From Protonemura montana (taxonomy: Eukaryota > Arthropoda > Insecta > Plecoptera > Nemouridae), in NCBI GenBank assembly GCA_947568835.1, contig OX387607.1, forward strand, positions 1,054,001 through 1,118,000: DNA of 64,000 nucleotides. Direction: 5' to 3'. Under the pieces are notes generated by a model, which was not told the DNA's origin, did not search any database, and saw only the letters and a program-made list of their open reading frames with translations. Every line of letters begins with the position of its first letter. Position 1 is the first letter of the stretch. The translations under genes and the position numbers were made by a program. Positions 40,201 through 52,200 of this stretch are shown piece after piece.

Positions 40201-43200
40201 CATCATCATCCTCATCATCATCCACTCATTCACCGACGTCATTAGACCAGTGCCGCATGGCCAGATGTCAAAACAGTGCGTCGTTAAACACCACAAATAA
40301 TAATATGAATGCAGTGTTTCACGCGCTCACGAGCAAGATTAGCTTCAACTTGGCTTTCTTCCGATCAAGATTGTCATCTTGCTTCTGTCAAAAAGAAAAT
40401 TGATGGAAGACCACACCTAAAAATGCATCAACCCAAATGTGTTTGGTTGATTTTATAAAGTGTATTCGCCAATCTGTAGCCATGGTACCTCGTACTGGTT
40501 CCCAACTCGATTGCACTGGCGTTATTGATTCTAATCGGGAACCCAGTGAACGAGATGCCATCAAGCTACATTGACGTCCCGACGTCCGGCATGACGACGT
40601 CGCGACGTCAACTGGACGGGTGTGAATATTTCATCGCCACTCTGTCCACGTTACGAGACTAAAATCGAGTTTTATTTCTGTTCGAATCGGCAGCAGCAGT
40701 GGCGGAACGTGGCACGTTCACGATCCTGATTGGTCGCCACTTAATATTATCTTTTATTGGCGATCGCGTTATTCACGTGCAGACGTCTATCAACACGTGA
40801 CAAGCAGAAGCTTTAAAGCTTGATTGATTTATGGTGTTTAACGACGCACTGTTTTGACATCTGGTGATGTGGCACTGATCTAATGGCGTCGGTGAATGAG
40901 TGGATGATGATGAGTCCGACCTAGCTTAGAGAGGAGGAAGGGAAACTCGGTGCCGGCACGTAGCCTACTCCTGTCGAAGACCAAGGGGACCACCAGGTTA
41001 ACGTCCCTTCCGAAGGACGGTACAACGCGAACAACAGGATTCCTCCACAAATCCATGCTGTCGAGAGGTTGATAAGCAAGGCGAGTGAAGTTGCTGTACT
41101 AACTTTCATCCCTCCAACCTCTCACCCGAACAGAACTGGTCATGTGTATGATGGTCACCCATCCAATACCTGACCCAGCGCAGTGTAGCTTAAATTTCAT
41201 CCCTCCAACCTCTCTCCCGAACAGAACTGGTCATGTGTATGATGGTCACCCATTCAATACCTGACCCAGCGCAGTGTTGCTTAACTTTCATCCCTCCAAC
41301 CTCTCTCCCGAACAGAACTGGTCATGTGTATGATGGTCACCCATCCAATACCTGACTCAGCGCAGTGTTGCTTAACTTTCATCCCTCCAACCTCTCTCCC
41401 GAACAGAACTGGTCATGTGTATGATGGTCACCCATCCAATACCTGACTCAGCGCAGTGTTGCTTAACTTCGGTGATCTCACGAGGAGCAGTGTTTCCAAC
41501 ACGCCAAACCTTTGGGTCCTGTAATGTTTGCCACTCTGTCACCTAATTTATGCATGGGCCTCATAATTTCATCACCCGATTGCCCACGATGATCAAAGTT
41601 CACAATGCTAATTATAATTTACAATAACTCATAACAAACAAGCCCTGCTTTTTATAGAGTACCTGTGTAGTTACGTTGACAAAGTAAACCCAGAATATGG
41701 ACTTTTTAGTGTCATCAATAACTAATATTTGAAATGTTTCATACTCGCAAATTCTCCGCCATATTGTTTTCACCAAAGTAATTAATTGTATCTATATGGC
41801 GCTGATCACAGAGAACAATCACCGAGTTTATAAGTTTATTTAGAGTTCTAGCGCTTATGATAAACTGTCTGCTGAGCAAACGAGGCCGGTAACACTTGGT
41901 AACGGTAGTGACCACCCGATGGCGCATGTGACCGTACTTTGTAACAAACCTCTACAATTAAATAATTACGACTCAAAATATCGATACATGTTTATCAATC
42001 GCTGAGGTTAGCATTAATTAAGATGAATTGAGTGTAAACCAGTCTCAAATGCGAGTAATCTGCGAGAAATAACGAAATGAAATTTCTTAACACTCGAAGC
42101 GACGGTGCCTCCATCTGGCGGCATCCTTCATTTTGTCGCGGTAAAACAGTCATTTGGCGGCCATTTTGTCGCGTAGACAGTTTGACATTAGCGCCTTGGT
42201 ATGAGACAATGATATGCCAAGCAATCGAGGCTAGACATGGAATTGTTACTAGCTTCTTAGGGTGGGAACTTTGAGTTAAAATGGCCGATGAGATTAAATG
42301 TTTGCTTCTAGAACTGAAGTGTCAAATAAGTTTATATTGCAAGCATAAGCTGAGTGGTTAGCCCTTTGATTGGAGGCTTTTAGCCGAAGTTATAACTATT
42401 TAATTGTAGAGGTTTGCTAAAAATGACGGCATCTAGCGCCATCGGGTGGCAGCTACCGGCACCACGTGCTAGAAGATGTAGAACGTCTAACAATAGCGCT
42501 GTGACTCTGACTAATTTAATGAATTCAATGTCAGAATTATTCAATCGATTAGATTTTTAATGAACTTGGTTAAGTGTTGACACCGGGCCTATATGCTACT
42601 AATCCAAGACAAGAACGCATCATGGTGGTCCCAAAGAGCGGTTTCTAAGACAGATCGCTCCGTTGCAACGAATCAGAGAACGCCATCTGGTATTTAATTA
42701 CAGGAAACACTCCCAAGTCACGTTGGTATAAACACAGAAACAACTAAATGTCCATTTAGGGAAAATTTGACGAACACTTTCTAAAGTAAATGTAAAATAT
42801 AATCAGTCGGACACAGAAAAGTAATCGTGTTCGTTGAGTTATTTTGACGTTGATTTTCTTGTGCGTTTGACAGGCGTGGTAATGAACCGTTACTCACATG
42901 CAGTGTTCGGCATTCTTCACTGATTTACGTTGAAATGGAGACTTTTTTAAAAGAAAGTCAGGTCTAGTTGTGATTGTCGTTGAAACCACATGTTTGAACA
43001 TGACCCAGACACCAAGCCAGGTCGGGTGGTATTAACACACTAACTGACATTAGCTTGTGTGGTAATGAGATAGGGTTCCTTCAATGCAAGCTTATCATCT
43101 ATTATCTTGTTCTTGATTGTGAAAGTTGCACTGATATAGTTTAATTATCTTCTCGCTGGCAATCTTTGGCAGGCCGAGAGGTGATTTAACATGATTCTCT

Positions 43201-46200
43201 CACGCCTATCAAACAAAGAGGATATTTTCATACATTTCTGTCAGTCAATTGTTCTATTATTTTTTTCCTTTTTTTTAGTTGGTGTCGATTACAGTGGCGT
43301 AACTCATGGATTAAATTACCAGGCCCTAAATTCGTCTAGAGAGATGACAGAAATTTAATCGGTACAAACTGGAAAAGCTGATTTTCCTTTTATCTCGCTA
43401 CGAAATGAAGTGGAAAGTTAAAATGGCGGATATCGTGACATTGAAATGTGTATGACTACTTTTAAAGGGAAGTTATTAAGTCAATGAACTTGAATGTTGC
43501 CGGTGTTTTTGGGCTTCATTGATAAAAACATGCATTACTTTGGTAAATATGATGTGCAGTTGGTCAAAAAGTGCATTGCTTATCTGTTGATATTACTCGG
43601 GTACCGCCGAGAGCAGATTTTTTCAACGGCAGTGGACGGTGCTTACTTTACCAAGGCACACGATCGTGCACGCGGCTAGCTTCAATTAAGTGCCAAAAAA
43701 CCATCGCTAAGGAATTTTAGTTTTTGTTTAGATCTGCAGTTTTTTAGCCAATGCTTCAAGCTTTAATTCGGTACCAATTTCAATATGTTTCGGTCAATTT
43801 GCGCCAATATTCAAAGCATTGACGTCAAAATTCGAGCAAGTTTGCAAGAATTTCAACTAGCTCTATATATGAGAACCAATAGTGCGAGCGACCCATGCAA
43901 CGAAGAGGCTGGAACTGCATTCTGGCTGCAACGACGCCCGTCTATTCCCTCGCCGGGTGCACGTGACCACCTCTCAAGACATGCTCCTCTTACAACGCAT
44001 GCCCGACTTGCCAAAGGAACGTCAAGAAATTACTCACGAGTCGTGCTGATACTCATCGTCAAAAACACGAAGCAAAAATCGTTAAGGTAACACGAAAAAC
44101 TATTTAGACAAAATACGTTCACTCCTTCATTTTTTGATATTTCGCTTTGAAAATAAAATCCTAACACCGCCGAACATGACGCTAGGGGCAACTAGACTCT
44201 GTACTGGGCTTGACGGTAATTAGGATCCTCTGCGAAGATCAAATTACATGAGATTTTTACATTTTGTGCTGTGCCAAAGAGGAGAAAGATCGCCTTTTAG
44301 GAGCCCACCTTCTCCATAAGACAAAACGTCGGGTCGGACGGCAATAAACGAGGATATCTCACAGAGCAATACGGTGAACACAGGTCTCATTGAGGCCTTA
44401 TTATACTATTCATTTGATAATCTAACCTCTTGTCACCATGGAAACAATGTTAAGTGGACACACCTATAGACTCACCTACAAAACAAAACAACGAGACAGG
44501 CTTTCTCAGCGGTGATATCTGGATGTATTTATCTGATTGGGACAGCTGCCGTGTTATTGGTGATTTGCTGTGATAGAAGATGCTGATTTATCGGATAATG
44601 GACCGCTATTGGATGCTGCGATTGGGAACAGAGAAGTGGGATTATAGAATATCTGGAGCGTTTTGAGGTTTCCTGGAGTGGGATTCAAATGTCTTATGCT
44701 TATCCCCGCGGCTTGGAAGATACGGGAGACCTGATGGGACGTAGCTCTTAGCGGAGAAGAACTGCGCAGTATTTTGTTGCTGTTGTTGATATGGATGATA
44801 TAAGAGAACAAGGCTTCATCCAATTTCAAACGAAAATATAAAATTTCTTTTCGTTTTATTTTCCATGGGAACCGAGCATTCGTCGTCTTTCATACGTGAT
44901 ATATTATTTACATATACTCAGTTGAGTGCGTGAACTTGCAACGCAGGCAAAGTTTGCATCGAAATATTGATCATCTTTTGAGCTAAAGAAAGACGTTGAA
45001 CTACGTCTAGGGTTACCAACTGCAGGGATGCCACCATTGCACGACGTTGAAGTAGCGTGATGGCTAAATGCCCAACGGCCAGCAGCGAGGAACACCCGAG
45101 ATTGCAGTCGAAGAGAAGGAAATCCAAATCGGCGCGAAAAGCACATGTAAATCACAGAAGCGACCGAAAAAAAACCCGAATCACCGCTGCGTATGCGTGC
45201 AGAAAGATGAGATGCTAAAGCAAGGAAAAGCTCGGCACTTGATCATATGTTTTGTTAATCTGATTTGAATTTGAAGCAAGTCGTTACACAAGAATGCCCG
45301 CTAAGCGATGAATGTAACTTCCATTGTGATTTCACGTGCACGAAAAGAAGGAAAAAAAAAACACAACGCGAAACAAACAGGTAATACCTGTGGAATGTAT
45401 CCTTGAGCTTCAGATGCGGCGAATGCGGCGGCGTCGGCGGCGGCGGTCTTACCTGTTGCCAGCGCGGGGAACCGATTAAATGCAGGCTCATAGTAAATAT
45501 CATAATTCTGGGGGCAAAGCGCAGTGCAAGTTGATCGAAGATCGGTAACTTTGCTACTAAACAGGGATCTGAGATATCAGCACTTCGAATTGTTGCTTTT
45601 CTGACATTGCACATCTCTTGCTGTTCTTATGTATAAGTAAAGTACACATGAATTTCAAATCAACTGCTTTAACCAACTTAGGCCCATTGTAGACCATCGT
45701 CCATGACCTTGCATACAAGAAGTGTCCACATAACTGAAAATGGCCGATTTATACAACTCACTTACAACACTAACCTATACGCTGTAACGGGTCAATGTTG
45801 CAAAACCCCGGAAGGTCGGCCATTTTATAGGATCGTTCTTACCACGAATATTCTACCCTTGATACTACTGAACATGAATTACTGCATAAACGACACCTGA
45901 TGTACGTCATCGCTTAATTTAACCCCTTCTGAGCAACGCAAGAGCTTATCCCGTGCTAAGCTCCTGATACTGTCGAGCTCGCTTATCCCGTGCTAAGCTC
46001 CTGATACTATCGAGCTAGCTTATATCACGCTTAGCTCCTGATACTGTCCGGCTCATGTCGGCTTCGTTGATTGATTGATTTGTGGTGTTAAACGACGCAC
46101 TGTTTTGACAACTGGCCATGCGGCACTGGTCTAATGGCGTCGGTGAATGAGTGGATGATGATGAGGATGAACCTAACCTAGCCTAGAAGGGGGGAGGGGA

Positions 46201-49200
46201 AACCCAGTGCCGGGACGTAGCCTACTCCTGTCGAAGAGCACCAAGAGGACCACCGGTTTAGCGTCCCTTCCGAAGGACGGTACAACGTAAACAACAGGAT
46301 TCCTCCACAAATCCATGCTGTCGAGAGGTTGATAAGCAAGGCGAGTGAAGTTGCTGTACTAACTTTCATCCCTCCAACCTCTCTCCCGAACAGAACTGGT
46401 CATGTGTATGATGGTCACCCATCCAATACCTGACTCAGCGCAGTGTAGCTTAACTTTCATCTCTCCAACCTCTCTCCCGAACAGAACTGGTCATGTGTAT
46501 GATAGTCACCCATCCAATACCTGACTCAGCGCAGTGTTGCTTAACTTTCATCCCTCCAACCTCTCTCCCGAACAGAACTGGTCATGTGTATGATGGTCAC
46601 CCATTCAATACCTGACCCAGCGCAGTGTTGCTTAACTTTCATCCCTCCAACCTCTCTCCCGAACAGAACTGGTCATGTGTATAATGGTCACCCATCCAAT
46701 ACCTGACTCAGCTCAGTGTTGCTTAACTTCGGTGATCTAACAAGAACCGGTGTTTCCAACACGCCAAACCGTTCCCCTGTCGGCTTGTCTTCCAAGTCAT
46801 CGTTTTGAACAATCAGTGGGATCGGCAGCCATATTGGCTCCACACAGACCGCCAGCTACTCTTCAAACAAATGTGTGTCCCACCAGAGTAAAGATTGCCG
46901 GCTGAAGGGACCCCCTTTATTTGGCCGACATACATAGGCAGGTAATTACAATGCAGTAAGAGAGTACGATGGCAACGTCTGCATAATGGCAGCACGCGAT
47001 CAAAGCTTGGCCTAATTTTAGCTCGCAGAGAATCGGCTCGAGATCGAGACTCCTATAGCAAGGAGTTGGAATTTGAAAATATGGCATGGCTTTTATGAGA
47101 AGTTGTATACGGTAGGATCGAGAGATGTGTCACACCGAGGGACCGCCAACTGTAATTGGACGCTCCGGCGCGCCATTTTAATTTCAAGTTTCGATTATTC
47201 AAATTAACCAAGTTCAGTATAAAGGCGACTCGGGGATACGATTCAACGAAATGAGCGCGACGCACGAAGAATAACTTGGTGGTCATTGAGCTGTCACGTA
47301 CGCCGTTGATGTTTGAATCATCATACATAGCATTACTGATTGCTAACTTTGTTGCTTGAATGACTAAAAATATTAAAACATCACAGATTTTAGCTGAAGA
47401 TTGGAAGACGGTTTTAAGAAAAACTATTTCAACTGGGTTTTGAATGCTAAGTAAAGGACAACTAAATTTTCCGACGTTTCGTAACATGTACTAGTTACTT
47501 CTTCAAGGGTAAGAGGGTAAGGTTATTAGAAAATTGTCAGGACTGCTCTTACCTCTGAAGAAGTAACTAGTACATGTTACGAAACGTCGGGAAATTTAGT
47601 AGTCCTTTACTTAGCATTAAAAACCCAGTTGAAATAGTTTTTGTTAAAACTAGTGCTAAGGATAAATCAAGTAGACATGAGTCTAAAAACCATCATGGAA
47701 GACGGTTCTGTTCTCAAATCGAGTATTTCTATGGTTTCAAAACGGACTACATACCCCTGAGAAAGTAGTGCTGGCGATATTGAACTTCCATATCGAACTG
47801 TAGCCACTGTCAAGCACAGACCGTTATTACACCACCAAATGGGCTTGACTACACCCACCAGACCAGCTCACTTGTCGCTCATGTTATCATTGATGGCTGG
47901 GACCGTACATCTGTACCTATATGATGCATGATATTGATCAAATATCACGGCAAACTGTCGACACATTTGCGATCATATGAACCATATGCAAGCCATTCGA
48001 CACAGCTGTGTTTGCGTTATCTTTCGACGCTTTGATAACGACGCCCGTTGCGACGCCGGGCGTCCACTGCCTCTACAATACCACTTGGGGGGTCGGGGCA
48101 GGCGAGGGAGGAAATCATTGTTATTGGCTTGTAAATTATTGAGAAAGATTGTATTGGTTCGCTTTTGTGGTTTGTATTGGATTTTGTTTTGTTGTTTTGA
48201 GGCGATTTCACGATGTGAAATGACGTTGGAGAAGTATAATATGTTTGGTGTCCTGTCGATGGATTTCCGATAATGGCACAGTTGTGAACTTTTAAAAGAT
48301 CTGACTTGGATGACTTGGTGCATGCTCTGGTACAAGTACCTACATTGATTGGAATATATACCCACTGGTAAAATCGACCGTTTACCCACTTGTAGTCAGA
48401 GTTTATGGACGTAATTTTTTTGGTCAATGTCCCCGAACTCCCATTTGGCTGACATTTGGGAAATGAAATTGTTACACAGATGATGGACAAGCTTCATCCA
48501 TGGCGACCAATTTCATGCGTTTTACAAACAGAATGCGCGGGAAGTACATCCGTTACGGGCAACATTTTCAATCCTACGCTGAGCGTTAAGGAAATGATTT
48601 TATGAAATAGTTTAAATTTTGTTTTAGCGTGAAGCGCCCGACGCGCTAGCAGCGGTGCGTTAATGAAGTTTAGTTACCCGACTTTCGGTGCATGTTGGTA
48701 CCACTGAATAAGTCAATTGATCACATAAGCATATACACTAATTGAATTAATTGTTACAAAATCACGACGGCGAGCGAACAAATTAATTTAACTCGATTTC
48801 AGCTTGTTTAAAACTCTTCCAAAAGCTGGCCTTTGAATACTAATTTTTAGGATTCAATTGGCCAAAAATACCGGCCAGTATGATGCACAAAGAGCGAGAC
48901 AGATGAAAGATAGCAAGAGAGAAATGCGTCGATTGAAGATCACATATGGCCAACGTTTAAAAGTGGGTATCGAGGAGCACATGCACGAGTTTTTCTTAGT
49001 AAAATAATCCGGAATGCGTTGAAATGAGCGATAATATTCTACTTTGAAGCACGCCGCCTCGGGGGTGTTAGTGAAATATATTTACAAGTTGGGTTAATTT
49101 CATCAGGTATACAGGAGTTGCAGGATAACATGCTGTTGATATCCTTGGGAAAAAACAAGAAACGCAACTAATTCAGTTTTAATTGCAACACAAAAAAACA

Positions 49201-52200
49201 AGAGAATGCACCGAATAGGGGTTTGACGTGACTGACAAAACGCACGCTCACAAAACAAACAAACAAAATATTGGTATAAATATATCCCTCTAAATTATTG
49301 CGTTTAAAATGAGTGAGAAAAATACATATCATTTTCGTTTTCGGTAGTCAATTTACAACCCAGAGAAGCTTAGAGGAGCATTTTCTTCGGGACATTCTTC
49401 ACAAGAACCTGTTGCATCGCACGGTGATATGAAATCAGTTAGAAGATTACAATGACAGGTCAGGTTCCATACCGTGACGTCCATTTTATCAGCCCCCAAC
49501 CCCTTTAATTGTAATTAACAGCCCCAAACCATAAGCCCCAGAAGATTGAATACCCTCATTAATAATTCGGAGCACTTCAAAGAAGATTATTATCTGGTTT
49601 ATAGTCGTATTATATGGTCAAATAAAATACAACTGCATAGAAATCGATCCTTGTCTGCGTAGCCGGCAGTCACTTTTATGTGTGATCATGATGTATTTTC
49701 AATCCCTGATTGCATTGATTTCAGCTCCACAGGATTTAATGATTAGTTATTGATCTATTAGGATGAAATCTTATTTAAATTGCAAACGCTTGCAATGCGC
49801 GGGGTATTTTATTATTAACTACACTATAACCGTCTCAAAAATTGATGTCCAAACGCGGACTCGAACAGACTCGGACTCAAGTGTTCAAATAGCTCAATGG
49901 TTCAGAGCAACACCCGCGACAGGTGGAGGTCGGGGTTCGAGTCAGCGTTTGGGCATCAATTTTTGAGACGGTTATAGTGTTGTTAATAATAAAAAGTTAT
50001 TGATCTGTTTATTGATATCCCCTGTATTTATCTGTGGGTATACTCAGCTCAAGTTTTGATTTATTTTCAATCCCAGCTCGTCGACTTTTCAGCCCACCAT
50101 TTGGCGGTCCTGGCGCAGCCCGCCAGCGCTAGTTGGATAATCTGGGTCGGAATTCGGAATGCTTTTGTTGAAAATGAAGGTAACCATTGAGCCCACGGCA
50201 GCATGGATCTAATTTAGCACCTGTTTTTTTTCTTTCTGTGGGCACCCGAAAGGTACGGCACCTACGTGGTTGCGGTATTCGGTAGCCAGATGAACACACA
50301 ATGATAAATAGTAGAACCGCAGTTTCGTGGAGGCGTACATAGAGATGTGAGAAAATAGAATGTTGCAAGCGACCAAAGTTAAATAACTTCAAAAGAGATG
50401 ATAGTTTTCAACTTGATAGAGCTTGGGGAACAATTTTATAATGGAATAGAGAATATCAGTGAGGAGACAGAAGAAATCACCACAAAGAATCCAGAAGAAA
50501 ATATTTGGACGAGTAGATTAAGAACTAAACGTAATAAATAAGGAAATTTTGATTGTCTCACATAATGAAGGACAACCTCGAAAAATTGGCGTTTTTTCCA
50601 AACACATAATTGGTTAGTTAGTAAAAAACGCAAATGTGTTCGGGATTTATTTCAGAAAATACAAAATACATTAGTTTTTAAGTTATTGACCCTGATTATT
50701 TTATTTAGATGCATTTAGGAAGCTTGAACTTGGTAATTGTTATAATTTTATGTGGTTCTTTTGTTATCGGAAAATTGTCAGGACTGCTCTTACCCTTGAT
50801 AAAGTAACAGGTACAAGTTACGAAACGTTGGGAAATTAAGTTGTTCTTCACTTAGCATTCAAAACCCAGTTGAAATAGTTTTTGTTAAAACTAGTGCTAA
50901 GTTTACATTAAGTAGACTTGAGTCTTAAAACAATCAGAGTTGACTTCATTTTTGCGTCATCTTTGGTGGTATCTAGGTTGGTTTGTTTTGTTTGTTTGTT
51001 TGTTTGTTTGTTTGTTTGTTTGTTTGTTTGTTTGTTTGTTTGTTTGTTTGTTTGTTTGTTTGTTATTAGGCACACACACATTTCTGCGCGTATTTCACTT
51101 CGTGATGCTCGATTTATTCCACAAATTCCGTGGCAGAAAAAACACTTCACGTGACGACTCCGTGAGAATGGGTCGCTCCCGAGTGACTTTGCTGCCCACA
51201 CAAAGGTCATCCAATCGCAGCCAAAACCATTCTACAAGTCGCATTCTTCGACTTCATCCACATGACTCTTAAATTCACAAACTTTTCCCCCAAATTTCTT
51301 CACTGCGCTCTTGAATAAAGGTCCAACCGCCCGGGGCGCCGAGCCTTCGCTCGGTTGCCATGCCAACCAACCGTCGTTCAACTTAACCTAGAGCTTGTTA
51401 AAATGCGAGAAACACATCTAAAAAACATGGTAAGAAATACCAAATAAAAAGGCTAATTTTAGAGTTTTATCACCAACTAATGGTTGAGTGGATGTTTTCA
51501 GAGCCATGGTTTGATTTTATGATGTGTTTTCCGGTTTTGCTCTTTTGGGACGAGGTTTGCGGCCCTAGAAAGGGTCTCACATCTCAACGTTTCGACGAGG
51601 CACGGTTCGTCATCTTCAAGAGAATTTTTCAACTAATTTTGTCAAATAAAGTGATGAAAATTACGAAAACTACCGATAAAAACGCTTAAAAATTAGCACG
51701 GGCTCTATGAGAATACAGAGACTCAGAGACTCAGAAATCAGAGACTCTCAAGATGGTGGTCTTGGCTTCAGTCTGAGCTAGCCAATGACGTCACGCCTGG
51801 TAGCAGTCAAGGACAGTCGCCCGAGGGCCACGGACCGTCACTCAGCAGCCTGACGAGGCCGCGACGGCATCTCAGTGCAGCACCGAGGCTAGCCACTCGA
51901 ACCTCTCCGAGTCGACCTCCCGCCCGTCCCGCTCCACACAGCCTCGTCATCATCATCATCTCATCTGACCAGAGGCGCTAACGCCATAACGGTTGCGGAA
52001 GTTCCATCTCCTCGGCGACGAGGAATGCCGGCCTGGTTGGCGCTCGATGGTTGGAGTCGGAGGCCGAGGTATCGAGACCACGGGCAGCGGCAGTCGAGCG
52101 CGGTCTAAAAGCTTGGTACCCATCCAATAACTGACCCAGCGCAGTGTTGCTTAACCTGGGCATGTGTATGATGGTCACCCATCCATTAACTGACCCAGCG

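Noticed and set aside
39595..40303. A functional 5S rRNA gene
   Set aside because: Only the central part resembles 5S rRNA, the 5' and 3' stems are missing or changed, and it continues into a SINE tail.
50908..51272. ORFs rich in FVCL / KQTN repeats
   Set aside because: Translations of the (TTTG)n microsatellite.
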